Assembly (NCBI GenBank): GCA_025459125.1
Contig: JALORE010000025.1
Coordinates: 1-52,705 of the forward strand
Reading direction: 5' to 3'
DNA: 52,705 bases
DNA from: Planctomycetota bacterium
Lineage (GTDB): Bacteria > Planctomycetota > Phycisphaerae > Sedimentisphaerales > Anaerobacaceae
A program made the translations under genes and the position numbers. Shown piece after piece: positions 42,699 to 52,155 of the stretch (within the stretch, counting starts at the first letter, position 1; each line of letters starts with the position of its first letter). A model generated the notes under the pieces. That model was not told where the DNA came from, did no database searches, and was given only the letters and a program-made list of their open reading frames with translations.

Positions 42699-43898
42699 AT
42701 GACTCACGAGCAATTCGATGAACGCGTGCGGAAGCTGCTGGCGGAGTACGAGGCCCTGATCAACCGGCCGAACCGGCCGGTCGAGGGCGGCAATGGGGTA
42801 TTCGATCGGTACCAGTACCCGGTGCTGACGGCCGCGCATACGCCGGTCTTCTGGCGGTACGACCTGAACCACCAGACGAATCCCTACCTCATGGAGCGGC
42901 TGGGCATCAACAGCACCTTCAACCCGGGGGCCATCGAGCTGGACGGCAAGATCTGCCTGGCGGTCCGCGTGGAAGGGACGGACCGCAAGAGCTTCTTCGC
43001 CATCGCCGAGAGCCCGACCGGCGTGGACCGCTTTCGCTTCTGGGATTACCCGGTGGTCCTGCCGGAGACCGAGGACCCGGACATCAACGTGTACGACATG
43101 CGGCTCGTCCGGCACGAGGACGGCTGGATCTACGGCCTGTTCTGCACGGAGCGCCAGGACCCCCTCGCGCCGCGCGGCGACCTGTCGTCCGCGGTCGCTC
43201 AGTGCGGCATTGCTCGCACGAAGGATCTCCGGACCTGGGAGCGGCTCGACGACCTCCAAACGCGATCCCCGCAACAGCGCAACGTCGTCCTGCATCCGGA
43301 GCTCATCGGCGGCCAGTACGCGTTCTACACCCGCCCGCAGGACGGCTTCATCGAGGCCGGCTCCGGCGGGGGGATCGGGTGGGCCCTGGCGGACAGCCTC
43401 GCGCACGCCATGATCGGGCCGGAGAAGATTGTGCACGACCGCAAGTACCACACGATCATGGAGGTCAAGAACGGCCTGGGACCAGCCCCGATCAAGACCC
43501 CGGACGGCTGGCTCCAGCTCGCGCACGGTGTCCGCAACACGGCAGCGGGCCTGCGTTATGTCCTCTACGCCTTCCTGACCGCCCTCGACGATCCCAGCCG
43601 GCTGATCCACGAGCCGGGCGGCTACCTGCTGGCCCCGCGTGACGAGGAGCGGGTCGGCGACGTCTCCAACGTCACCTTCTCCAACGGCTGGGTCGCGCGC
43701 GACAACGGCCAGGTCCTGATCTACTACGCCTCCAGCGATACGCGCTGCCACGTCGCCACGACGACCGTAGAAAAGCTGGTGGACTACTGCCGGCATACGC
43801 CGCCAGATCCGCTGCGTTCCGCCGCCTGCGTGCAGCAGCGCATCGACCTGATCCGCCGGAACCTGCAGGTGATGCCGAATCTGGCGACGCGCTCGTAG
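42699..43898 (+). CDS. 4-O-beta-D-mannosyl-D-glucose phosphorylase (GH130)
   Basis: 399 residues from ATG 42699 with AAGAGGT upstream; no signal peptide. GH130 motifs: [11 protein letters not shown] near 74-84, [12 protein letters not shown] with catalytic Asp133, [27 protein letters not shown] and [12 protein letters not shown]. This form matches the mannosylglucose phosphorylase subgroup (EC 2.4.1.281), which uses phosphate to split mannosyl-glucose into mannose-1-phosphate and glucose. The epimerase next to it makes the substrate. The open frame upstream (to 42447) lies inside the epimerase gene and is discarded. Confidence 0.94.
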   Translation: MTHEQFDERVRKLLAEYEALINRPNRPVEGGNGVFDRYQYPVLTAAHTPVFWRYDLNHQTNPYLMERLGINSTFNPGAIELDGKICLAVRVEGTDRKSFFAIAESPTGVDRFRFWDYPVVLPETEDPDINVYDMRLVRHEDGWIYGLFCTERQDPLAPRGDLSSAVAQCGIARTKDLRTWERLDDLQTRSPQQRNVVLHPELIGGQYAFYTRPQDGFIEAGSGGGIGWALADSLAHAMIGPEKIVHDRKYHTIMEVKNGLGPAPIKTPDGWLQLAHGVRNTAAGLRYVLYAFLTALDDPSRLIHEPGGYLLAPRDEERVGDVSNVTFSNGWVARDNGQVLIYYASSDTRCHVATTTVEKLVDYCRHTPPDPLRSAACVQQRIDLIRRNLQVMPNLATRS

Positions 43899-43903
43899 GG
43901 GGA

Positions 43904-43984
43904 GGAAAAGGGGACATTCTACTTTTTTGACCCGGAGGTTGTTGGCACGGGCGCGTTGGAAAAAAGTAGAATGTCCCCTTTTCC
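43904..43984. terminator. Long inverted repeat with GGGGACATTCTACTTTT arms, copy 2
   Basis: GGAAAAGGGGACATTCTACT and AGTAGAATGTCCCCTTTTCC form near-perfect arms around a 36-40 base centre shared with copy 1 (GACCCGGAG, TTGTT, GCACGGGC). It lies between the convergent phosphorylase and LamG genes. Confidence 0.65.
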
Positions 43985-43994
43985 GAATAGAAAT

Positions 43995-44023
43995 GGGGCC
44001 TGTGCCGCATCGGCACAGGCCCC
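43995..44023 (-). terminator. Strong hairpin terminator candidate
   Basis: A perfect 13-bp stem GGGGCCTGTGCCG / CGGCACAGGCCCC with a 3-base loop. On the minus strand it is followed by ATTTCTATTC and lies 40 bp beyond the LamG stop codon. Confidence 0.75.
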
Positions 44024-44062
44024 GATAAACCGTTCGTCCGTTCGCGGAACGGCTCGGTGAGA

Positions 44063-47000
44063 TTACCGCTGGCCGGCCAGGAAGCGAACTTCGCCGGGGA
44101 GCAGCGCTTTGTTGTAGATGCGGAACTCCTGGATGGCGCCGATCCACTCCGGATCCGCGCTGTAGCCGCCCTTGGCGAGGTAGGCCAGGTTCTGGCTGAT
44201 ACCGCTGATCTTGTTGGCGGCCGACAGGGGGGTGCTGGCCCGCAGGACGCCATCGAGGTACAACCTGATCGTCGTGGCATCGATCGTGCTGACCACGAGG
44301 TGCAACTTCCCATCGTCGTACTCGGGCCCGTTGGCGCCGCTCTCGGCGGACCAGGGAGCGGAGGTGTTGCCGATCGAGATGGCGGTCCGGCTGACATTGT
44401 CGCCCCGGGCCGGCGAGAAGAAGTAGCCGTTGGCGCCCAGGCCGTTGACCGAGTCGCCGAAGTAGGCCAGCATCGTATAGCCGGTGTTGGCGCCGGCCTT
44501 GGGCGTGTACCAGGCGGCGAGGGTCACCGCTTCGTACGTGTTCAGTGCAATGGTCTTGCCCGGCATCTCCATCCACTGATCCTGGGCCGCGGTGACCAGG
44601 GCGCCATCGACGACCGCGGCGCCGCCCACCAGGACACCATGCGCCGGGCCGGCGCTGTCCTTGGCCGTGCCGTCCTCGAAAGTGTACTGGTGCTTGAGAT
44701 TGGCCGTGCCGGGATCTTTCGACAGCAACTGGGCCAGGTAGAGCACCTCACCGCCGGTCAGTGCCTTGTTGTAGATGCGGAACTCGTGGATGGCCCCGAT
44801 CCATTCGGGATCGCCGCTGTAACCGCCCTTGGCGAGATAGGCCAGGTTCTGGCTGATGCCGCCGATCTTGTTGGCCGCCGACAGGGGGCTGCTGGCGAGC
44901 AGCACACCGTCGATGTACAGCTTGATCGTCGTGGCGTCGATCGTGCTGACCATCAGGTGTGGCTTGCCGTCGTCGTACTCGGGCCCGTTGACGCCGCTCT
45001 CGGCGGACCAGGGAGCCGAGGTATTGCCGATCGAGATGGCGGTCCGGCTGACGTTGTCGCCCCGAGCGGTGGTGATGAAGTAGCCGTTGGAGCCCAAGCC
45101 GTTGACCGAATCGCCGAAGTAGGCCAACATCGTGAAGCCGGTATTGGCGCCGGCTTTGGGCGTGTACCAGGCCGCGATCGACACCGCCTCGCAGGTGTTC
45201 AGAGCGATGGTCTTGCCCGGCATTTCCAGCCACTGGTCCTGGGCGGCGGTGACCAGGGCACCGTCGACGACCGCGGCGCCGCCGACCAGAACACCGTTGG
45301 CTTTCCCGACGCTGTCGTTGGCGGTGCCGTCATCGAAGGTGTACTGATGCTTGAGATTGCCTGTGCCGGGGTTCGTGGGCACCGCCACGGTGCTGAAATT
45401 CGCCACCTCGCTTTCCCACCGTGCGGGAGTCGCAGCCTCATTGACCTCGACAATCTTCCAATAGTAGACATTGCCCACGGCCACAGTGGCCACGTAGGTG
45501 GGCTTGAATGTCGTGGCGACCCGGGGCAGATTCTTCGCATCGGTGCCCAAATAGACCTCGTGACTGACGGCCTGCCGGCCCGGACGCCAGCTTAGAGTCA
45601 CCGGGCTTTCCAGATTGAGGGTGCCGGAGGCCGGGCTCAGCTCGGTCGCCCGGACCGGGAGATACGAGAAACGAACTTCGCTCAGGCCGTACTGGGGCAA
45701 AATGCCGCCCCAGTTGGTATTGATCGTCAGCTTCACGAACTGGGCGGCCACGCCGCCGAAGTCCACGACGGTGTCGGCCTTGCAGGTGGGATCGCCGGGG
45801 GCCTGGGCGAATTGGAACTCACCCAGGGCGGCCCACTTGGCGCCATCGGTGGAGTATTCGACCGTGACGCTCATCGCGCCGTACCCGACGATGGCCTCCA
45901 GGGCCTGGTTGGAGTTCCAGACCAGCATGTTGTGGAGGCAGTAGGCTTTGTCGAATGCATACTGAATCCAGGTCGGTTGCGGCCCGGTCTTGCTGCTGAG
46001 CCACATGTCGGTCTCCAGCGTCGAGTGCTGGCCGGCGGCGTTCAGGCCGGAGCCGTCGATCGTCTTCTCCGGGCCCATGGCCGCGCTGTTGGAGCTGGAC
46101 GCGGTGGCGGTGATGCCGGTCTTGCCCAGGGTATAAGCCAGCGGCTCCAGGGTGAACTGCCAGACGTTCCCCTGGTAGACCTTGAAGTCCGGAGCCGGGC
46201 CGACCTCATCGATGCGCCAGTAGTAGGTCATGCCGAACGCCAGGCGACCGGCGTTGTACGTGGTCGCCGGCTGGCCCGGGCTGACCAGGACCCCCAGCGG
46301 CTGGGACGTCGTGGCGCTGGCCACCGCTTCCATGCTGGTGCCGAGGTACACATCATGGGTCTTGGCTTCCGGGCCGGCTTTCCAGCTCAGGCTCACGTCC
46401 GCCAGCAGGTTGGCCGCGCCGTGCGCCGGGCTCGGGGCGCTGGCCAGGCCATAGCCGCCGGTCATCACGTTCGTGATCTCCTCCGGCGTCAGGACCCGGT
46501 CATAAATCCGGAACTCGTCCAGACCGCCCCGGTAAAGGGCATCCGGCCACTGGGACTTGCCCAGCCAGTTCTGTGTGGTCGCGCCCATGTCTTTCGGCAG
46601 GAGCGTCGTGGCGCCGCTGCCGACCAGGACGCCATCCTGATAGAGCCGGATGGCCATGGCTGCGGAGTCCATGACGACCGCGACGTGGTGCCAGCCGCTC
46701 GGCAGCGTGGTGGGAGTGTTCACGATCTGCTCGTTCACCGTGGCGGTGCGAATGGCGAAACGCATCACGCCATTCGTGTTCACGCGCGGGCACAGGAACA
46801 TGTAGGTTCCGGTGCCGGAGCCGAAATCGAAGATCCGCTGCCAGGCGCCGCCGGCGTTGGAGAAGTTGGTCCAGGCGGTGACCGTGATATTGCTGAGTGA
46901 GCCGAGCAGCGAACCGATGGGCAGCGTCACGACGTCGTCGGTGCCGTCGAACTGCAGGCCACCGCCGATCTGCCCGACGACCCAGACCGGGTCGCCCGTG

Positions 47001-47155
47001 AGGACGCCGTCCCTGCCGCCGATGACCTCGGCCGCCGTCGTCCCGGACGTTTCATCGAGTTTCCACCAAGCCGCCGGCTGCGGATCGGCCGCCATCGCCA
47101 GGCCCGGACCCAACAGCAGGAGCACGGTCATCAGACAAATCGGTTTCTTGCACAT
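44063..47155 (-). CDS. Secreted LamG / discoidin multi-domain protein (intact paralogue)
   Basis: 1030 residues from ATG 47155 (AGAGG upstream) with a signal peptide (L-M-T-V-L-L-L-L-G-P-G-L-A-M-A-A). Order: LamG/concanavalin-like domain 25-230 (W-W-K-L-D-E-T-S-G-T, F-D-G-T-D-D, G-W-H-H-V-A-V-V), a Fn3-like linker (Y-L-G-T, Y-Y-W-R-I-D-E-V), a discoidin/F5-8 type C region about 350-500 (W-I-Q-Y-A-F-D, Y-S-T-D-G-A-K-W, Y-G-L-S-E-V-R-F), another Fn3-like stretch, then two closely similar LamG domains of about 217 residues in tandem (44717-45373 and 44066-44716). No catalytic motif; it is probably an adhesin or glycan-binding surface protein. Coding of the tandem pair suggests recent duplication. 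Confidence 0.88.
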   Translation of the reverse strand: MCKKPICLMTVLLLLGPGLAMAADPQPAAWWKLDETSGTTAAEVIGGRDGVLTGDPVWVVGQIGGGLQFDGTDDVVTLPIGSLLGSLSNITVTAWTNFSNAGGAWQRIFDFGSGTGTYMFLCPRVNTNGVMRFAIRTATVNEQIVNTPTTLPSGWHHVAVVMDSAAMAIRLYQDGVLVGSGATTLLPKDMGATTQNWLGKSQWPDALYRGGLDEFRIYDRVLTPEEITNVMTGGYGLASAPSPAHGAANLLADVSLSWKAGPEAKTHDVYLGTSMEAVASATTSQPLGVLVSPGQPATTYNAGRLAFGMTYYWRIDEVGPAPDFKVYQGNVWQFTLEPLAYTLGKTGITATASSSNSAAMGPEKTIDGSGLNAAGQHSTLETDMWLSSKTGPQPTWIQYAFDKAYCLHNMLVWNSNQALEAIVGYGAMSVTVEYSTDGAKWAALGEFQFAQAPGDPTCKADTVVDFGGVAAQFVKLTINTNWGGILPQYGLSEVRFSYLPVRATELSPASGTLNLESPVTLSWRPGRQAVSHEVYLGTDAKNLPRVATTFKPTYVATVAVGNVYYWKIVEVNEAATPARWESEVANFSTVAVPTNPGTGNLKHQYTFDDGTANDSVGKANGVLVGGAAVVDGALVTAAQDQWLEMPGKTIALNTCEAVSIAAWYTPKAGANTGFTMLAYFGDSVNGLGSNGYFITTARGDNVSRTAISIGNTSAPWSAESGVNGPEYDDGKPHLMVSTIDATTIKLYIDGVLLASSPLSAANKIGGISQNLAYLAKGGYSGDPEWIGAIHEFRIYNKALTGGEVLYLAQLLSKDPGTANLKHQYTFEDGTAKDSAGPAHGVLVGGAAVVDGALVTAAQDQWMEMPGKTIALNTYEAVTLAAWYTPKAGANTGYTMLAYFGDSVNGLGANGYFFSPARGDNVSRTAISIGNTSAPWSAESGANGPEYDDGKLHLVVSTIDATTIRLYLDGVLRASTPLSAANKISGISQNLAYLAKGGYSADPEWIGAIQEFRIYNKALLPGEVRFLAGQR

Positions 47156-50112
47156 GGCCTCTTTCCCTTCCTCAGTCAAGATCGTTCGAAAGAAATTGCC
47201 GGTTGGAAGCCGGCAGTGTCCCGTGACGCCGCCGCACTTCCCACGTCCAACTTCCCACTTCGAGATCACCGATCGCCGGCGAGGTAACGGACCTCGGCGG
47301 CGGACAACACGCGGTTGTAGATCCGGAACTCATCCAACGAGCCGGTGAAATACGCATCGTCCGGCCAGTACTGGGACCGGCCCAGCCAGTTCTGGGTCGC
47401 GTTGCCCAGGTCTTTCGGCAGCAACCGGGTCGCGGCGTTGCCCACCGGGACCCCGTCCAGGTAGAGCGTCATGCGCATCGTCTTGCTGTCGATGGCAATC
47501 GCCACGTGATGCCAGCCGCTGGGCAGCGTCGTGGGCGCGTCCACCAGCGACTCCGCCGCGCCGCCGCCGGCGGTCGTAATCGCGAACCGCATCGGACCGG
47601 TGGCGCCGGTGCGCGGCGTCAGGAACATGTAGACGGTCCGGCCCGTGCCGAAGTCGAAGATCCGCTGCCAGCCGCCCCCGGTATTGGCGAAGTACACGTT
47701 CGTGGCGATCGTCGTGTCGGTGAGCGTGGCGAGCAGCGGGCCGATCGGCAGGGTCACATACGCGTTGGTCCCGTTGAAGGCCATCGCCTGGCCGGAGGGA
47801 CCCTTGTCGTAACCGATGTCGCCGCTGATGGTGCCGTGGTAGTTCTTGCCCGAGCTGTCCTGGGCGTTGTTCTCCATCATGTAGTGCGCCACGAGGCCGT
47901 TCTTGCCGGGATCGGCCGGAACGACCACCGCGGGAGCGGCCTGGTAGAGCAGGATGTCGTCGATATACAGCGTGCCTTTGCCGCCGCCGGCGCCGTCACC
48001 GACGCCGATCGTCAGGCTCTTGACGCTCTTGAGGCCCGTGCCGACGGAGGCCAGGTCGATGTTCCACTGCTTCCACACCGCCAGCGCCGTGGCGGGTGCG
48101 CCCGCGTTGAGGAGCACCTTCCTGTCGTTGATCTTTACGTACAGCGGCGCGGGACTATTGGTCGCGTCGCCGCGGACGTACAGCACCAGGGTTGTGATGC
48201 CGTGCCGGGTCCAGTCCTGGGCCGTCGTGAAGGTGCACTGCGCCTCGGAGACGCGCGGGGCCTTGCTGTTATCGTAGAACAAGGGCATCGACTGCCGGCC
48301 GCCGTGGATGATGGTCCGCTCGGCGAACGGCGCCTCGAGATTGCCGACCTGCGAGCCGGTGCCGTTGATCCAGCCATCCTCCCAGGTCTCGTAGATTCGG
48401 TTGCCCTCGTTGTCCGTGTACCTTTCGAAGTCATCGACGACCACGAAGTCGCTGGTGGAAAAGCTCCAGACTGCGCTCGCCCAGGACTTGGGCGTCATGG
48501 CGTTGTTGACCTCGACCACTTTCCAGTAGTAGGTCCTGCCCAGGTCAAGCGATGCCTCGTAGGCGGGAGAAGCGGTCGTGGCGGTCGGCTCCGTGGCGGC
48601 GCTTACGGCCTGCTGCTCCGTACCCAGGTAGACCTGGTGGGAGGCGGCCTCGCGCCCGGAGCGCCAGCTCAGGGTCACCTGCGGATGGACCCCGACGGCG
48701 CCGGGAGTCGGACTGGGCTCGCGGGCGGTGACGGGCACCTGGTAGATCCGGACCTCGCTCAAGCCGTATTGTGCCAGGATGCCGCCCCAATTGCTCTTGA
48801 TCGTCAGCTTGACGTACCTGGCGGCCGCGCCGCTGAAATTGACCACCGTATCGGTCACGTAGGGCAGAGACGGCGCCTGCGCGAACTCGAACTCGCCCAG
48901 CGTCGTCCCCGTGACGGCGTCGACCGAGTACTCCACCAGGACGTTCCTGGCGCCCAGGCCGATGATGGATTCCAGCATCTGGTTGGAGTTCCAGACCTGC
49001 ATCTTGTCCAGCTTGCAGGTGCTTTCGAATTCGTACTGGATCCAGGTCGGCTGCGCGCCGCCCTTGGCGCTGAGCCACATATCGTTGGAAGCGGTCGAGT
49101 GTTCGCCGGCGGCGTTGAGGCCCGAGCCGTTGACGGTCTTCTCCGGTCCCATGCCGGTCGTGAAGCTGGAGGCGGTGGCCTTGATATTCCGGATGGGATA
49201 GGAGTACGGCTCGACGGTGAAGCTCCAGACGTTGCCTTTGAAGATCGTGTTGTCCGGTGTCGCGTTCACTTCGTCCACGCGCCAGTAGTAGGTCTTGCCC
49301 AGGTCCAGGACGCCGGGAGGATCGTAGCTGTTGGCATCCTGGCCGCGACTGGCCAGCACGCCCAGGGCCTTGGTCCGGCTCGCGCTGTTGACGTCGGCGA
49401 ACGAGGCGCCGAAGTACACGTCGTGCGTCTTCGCGAACGGACCCGGCGACCAGCTCAAGGCCGTATCACGCGGTACGTCCGTCGCGTTATCCCCCGGGCT
49501 GGGGTCGCCGGCGGTGCCGTAGCCGCCGCCCAGCATGACGGTCTGGATCTCCGCCTGGGTCAGCACGCGGTTGTAGATGCGGAAATCATCCAGCGCGCCG
49601 GTGTAGTAGGCGTCCGCCCCATATTCCGAACGCCCGAGCCAGTTCTGGGTGGTGTTGCCCAGATGGCTCGGCAGCCGTTGCGTGGCGGCGCTCACGACGA
49701 CCGCACCATCCAGGTAGAGCTGCATGTTCATGGCCGTCGCGTTGATCACGACCGCGATATGGTGCCAGCCGGTCGCCAGGCGGCTCGGCGCGGTCAGTTG
49801 CGATTCCGCTCCGGAGCCGCCGATGGTGATGGCGAAGCGCATCACGCCGGTGTTGCTGCCGCCGATGGCGGGGGTCAGGAACATGTTGACGGTTTCGCCC
49901 GTGCCGAAGTCGAAGATCCGCTGCCAGGCCCCGCCCTGCTGGGAGTAGTTGGCCCAGATGGCGAACGTCGAATTGGTCAGCGTGCTCAGGAGCGAGCCGA
50001 TGGGCAGGCTCACATAGTCGTTGCTGCCGTCGAACTGCACGCCGTTGTTGATCTGCCCGGTGACCCACGTGGGCCCGTTGACCAGCGTCCCATTGTTCTT
50101 ATTGTCCCACGA

Positions 50113-50677
50113 TGGGAGTAAAACCCTCGCCTTCAGGCGAAAACTTCAGTTAAACTGGGTGGATGGAGCACTATCGGACATCGGCACATACGCGGTTTGA
50201 TCTGAAGTACCATTTTGTATGGGTCACCAAGTACCGCAAAGCGCTCCTGGGCGGTCAGGTGGGCCTGCGGTTGCGGGAGTTGGTGCGGGAGGTGTGCAAG
50301 ACCAATGAGGTGGAGATCTTGCAGGGGCATATCGCCAAGGATCACGTCCATCTGTTCGTGTCGGTCCCGCCGCACGTGGCCCCGAGCAAGTTGATGCAGT
50401 ACATCAAGGGCAAAACTAGCCGCAAGTTGGCGATGGAATTCCGGCCTATTCAGAAGGCGTTCTGGGGCCGGCATATCTGGGCCCGGGGGTACTTCGTGGC
50501 CAGTTCCGGCAACGTGACGGACGAGGTGATCCGGGAATACATCCGGCTTCAGGAGGCGGATGAGCCCGCTGACGGTGGGGCGAATTTCCGGGTCGTAGAC
50601 GAGTGAGAAACGGCTTCAGCCGTTTCCACTCGTCGCCAGAACCCAAAGCCCTCGCCTTCAGGCGAGGGTGGTTTACT
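50113..50677 (+). mobile_element. IS200-like (Y1 transposase, no tnpB) insertion sequence, about 565 bp
   Basis: It carries one Y1 transposase gene and subterminal hairpins: TCGCCTTCAGGCGA at 50127-50140 on the left and CCCTCGCCTTCAGGCGAGGG at 50649-50668 on the right. No terminal inverted repeats or target duplication, as expected for the IS200/IS605 group. The exact ends are uncertain by a few bases; 50113-50677 is the choice that restores the interrupted LamG frame. A further hairpin, GAAACGGCTTCAGCCGTTTC (50607-50626), follows the gene. Confidence 0.85.
50163..50606 (+). CDS. tnpA: IS200-family Y1 (HUH) transposase TnpA
   Basis: 147 residues, the usual length for TnpA of the IS200/IS605 group. 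It starts with Y-H-F-V-W-V-T-K-Y-R-K-A-L-L, contains the HUH motif D-H-V-H-L-F-V (His61, His63) and the helix G-N-V-T-D-E-V-I-R-E-Y-I whose Tyr126 should be the single-strand DNA nucleophile. It moves the element by cutting and joining single strands at the hairpin ends. All key residues are intact, so it may be active. The ends do not resemble the dispersed palindromic repeats, so it is not obviously their mobiliser. Confidence 0.93.
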   Translation: MEHYRTSAHTRFDLKYHFVWVTKYRKALLGGQVGLRLRELVREVCKTNEVEILQGHIAKDHVHLFVSVPPHVAPSKLMQYIKGKTSRKLAMEFRPIQKAFWGRHIWARGYFVASSGNVTDEVIREYIRLQEADEPADGGANFRVVDE

Positions 50678-51004
50678 GCCGGACAGGTCGGCCGCCACGG
50701 TGCCGGTCTTCTCATCGAAGGGCCACCAGCCGACCGGCGCCAGGCTCGCCGCGTGGGCCGCGGCCGGTCCCAACACCAGAACCGCCAAGAAAAGCACACA
50801 GAGCGATTTCTTACCCATAGCATGTCTCCTTCTCCACGAGTCGTGTGTGTACCCGATCCTCCCGTCGCTCGGTTGAGCGAACCGAATCCTGCCTCCCAAA
50901 ACCTGCCCTCACGTCCCATGCGGTGGCGCGTCCCCGTCCTCCTGCCCGGATGACGTCTTCGCGCCAGCCGCGAGTGCTCCGCCCCGTCCACCAGGGTGGG
51001 TTCC

Positions 51005-51175
51005 GGGTGGCAGCGGCAAGCGGAGCCTCTTTGTCGGTCCGTCGTACGGCGCTGTTTTACGCTCCGAGTTCCGCCTTCAGGCGGGTCAGACTCCTCCCGT
51101 TCACTGCAGGCGGCTCGGAAGATCCGGCCCCGCGGGAACGCGGAACTCCGAACGGCGGCTTTGACGATGCCACCC
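51005..51175. repeat. Palindromic dispersed repeat, copy I (hybrid)
   Basis: The left end is the common type (GGGTGGCAGCGGCAAGCGG); the right end is the copy F type (TTTGACGATGCCACCC). The arms pair imperfectly and the centre is unrelated, so it is a recombinant or decayed copy. Gap 50819-51381 holds only copies I and J. Confidence 0.65.
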
Positions 51176-51252
51176 GACCCAACGGATTCACATGGCTTCT
51201 CGATTCACCGATCCAGTGCTTCCTGCCAATTGAACCTCCGGGTGAAGGCGGT

Positions 51253-51337
51253 GGGTGGCAGCGGCAAGCGTAGTCTTCGGAGCTTGCCGCTGGCGAATAG
51301 GCAAACCATGGGCAAGCTGCGCTTGCCGCTGCCACCC
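51253..51337. repeat. Palindromic dispersed repeat, copy J
   Basis: Standard ends (GGGTGGCAGCGGCAAGCG and GCGCTTGCCGCTGCCACCC) with inner stem CTTGCCGCTGG against CCATGGGCAAG, partly mismatched. Confidence 0.8.
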
Positions 51338-51381
51338 GTCCGGAAAGTCAATTGTCATGGAGCACTAGCCGGGGCCCAGTA

Positions 51382-52155
51382 CTAGAACCAGTGCACCGGT
51401 CCGGTCCGGCGGACAATCATCTCCGTAAAGGACCGTTTGTCCATGTGCCCATCCACAAACAGGATATTCGCGCCGTCGGGTTTGCCGCCGCGCGATACGT
51501 GATTCGTCCGGTCGTAGAGTTGCCAGCGGCCAAAGAGTCCGCCGACCACCTCGGTGAACGATGCGGTCTCGGCGTCTTCCGTGGTGCTCAGGGTCGCGTC
51601 GATAACGAGCTCGGTGCCGGCCGGGTTCTTGACGGTCAAGGTCCGGGGCCACTTCCAGTCCTGGGGCATGCCGCGCGGCCGGTCGGTCGCGGCCCTCGGG
51701 TTCTTGGCATCCATGATCCAGAAGTAGCTGGTGACGCGATAGAGGCCGTCGCGGTTCTCCTGGCGTTCGTCCACGTCGTCGGGCCGGGCCCCGAACGGGG
51801 GATTCGAGCTGTACTGCCACACGATCGCCATGTCGCCGTTCTTGCTGATGTCGGAGGGGCAGTAGAAGGTCCGGCGGTCGCCGCCGGTGCCGATGATGTA
51901 ATCGGTGGTGCTGTAGGCGATGTCCCACCACCAGTAGCCGGGATTCGCGTTCAGGGGCAGTTTCCCATCGTAGTCCCCGCCGTACATGTGCAGGCTCGTG
52001 CCGATCTGCTTGAGGTTGTTGCCGCAGGTGACCCGCCGGGCCTGGTCCCGGGCCCGGCTCAACGCCGGCAGCAGGATCGCCATCAGGATGGCAATGACGG
52101 AGATCACGACCAGCAACTCGATCAGAGTAAAACCGCTCGCTCTCTGCGCTTTCAT
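51382..52155 (-). CDS. Prepilin-type N-terminal methylation and H-X9-DG domain protein
   Basis: 257 residues from ATG 52155 (GGAG upstream on the minus strand). The class III signal is textbook: [25 protein letters not shown], with cleavage after Gly and methylation of the new N-terminal Phe expected from a prepilin peptidase. The C-terminal [12 protein letters not shown] carries the H-X9-DG type signature. Middle residues Y-C-P-S-D and [10 protein letters not shown] are typical of the planctomycete family. Such proteins occur in tens of copies per genome as surface or pseudopilus parts. A GTG three codons earlier is possible. Confidence 0.92.
   Translation of the reverse strand: MKAQRASGFTLIELLVVISVIAILMAILLPALSRARDQARRVTCGNNLKQIGTSLHMYGGDYDGKLPLNANPGYWWWDIAYSTTDYIIGTGGDRRTFYCPSDISKNGDMAIVWQYSSNPPFGARPDDVDERQENRDGLYRVTSYFWIMDAKNPRAATDRPRGMPQDWKWPRTLTVKNPAGTELVIDATLSTTEDAETASFTEVVGGLFGRWQLYDRTNHVSRGGKPDGANILFVDGHMDKRSFTEMIVRRTGPVHWF

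Larger units (their letters stand above)
47266..50818 (-). pseudogene. LamG / discoidin multi-domain protein disrupted by an IS200-like element
   Basis: The start lies at ATG 50818 (GGAG upstream) with the signal peptide L-C-V-L-F-L-A-V-L-V-L-G-P-A-A-A-H-A and the LamG opening V-G-W-W-P-F-D-E-K-T-G-T-V-A-A-D-L-S-G. The frame then enters the insertion (about 50677-50113) and resumes W-D-N-K-N-N-G-T-L-V-N-G-P-T-W-V to the stop at 47266. Remaining order: LamG, Fn3-like, discoidin, Fn3-like, a V-V-D-D-F-E-R-Y-T-D-N-E-G beta module common in planctomycetes, and a final LamG. Joining base 50112 to 50678 restores one open frame. Without the signal peptide, the downstream part can only be started from an internal codon such as GTG 50040 and would stay in the cytoplasm. 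Confidence 0.87.

Noticed and set aside
47506-50121. 871-codon open frame on the plus strand opposite the second LamG gene
   Set aside because: Antisense shadow of the LamG/discoidin gene; translated sequence is compositionally biased and matches nothing.
50113-50677. The IS200-like transposase as the mobiliser (RAYT) of the dispersed palindromes
   Set aside because: Its own subterminal hairpins (CGCCTTCAGGCG) do not resemble the palindrome ends, and it is not flanked by copies in the REP/RAYT arrangement.
1048-51337. Dispersed palindromes as a CRISPR array
   Set aside because: Copies are kilobases apart, are themselves large palindromes and have no regular spacers or cas genes.
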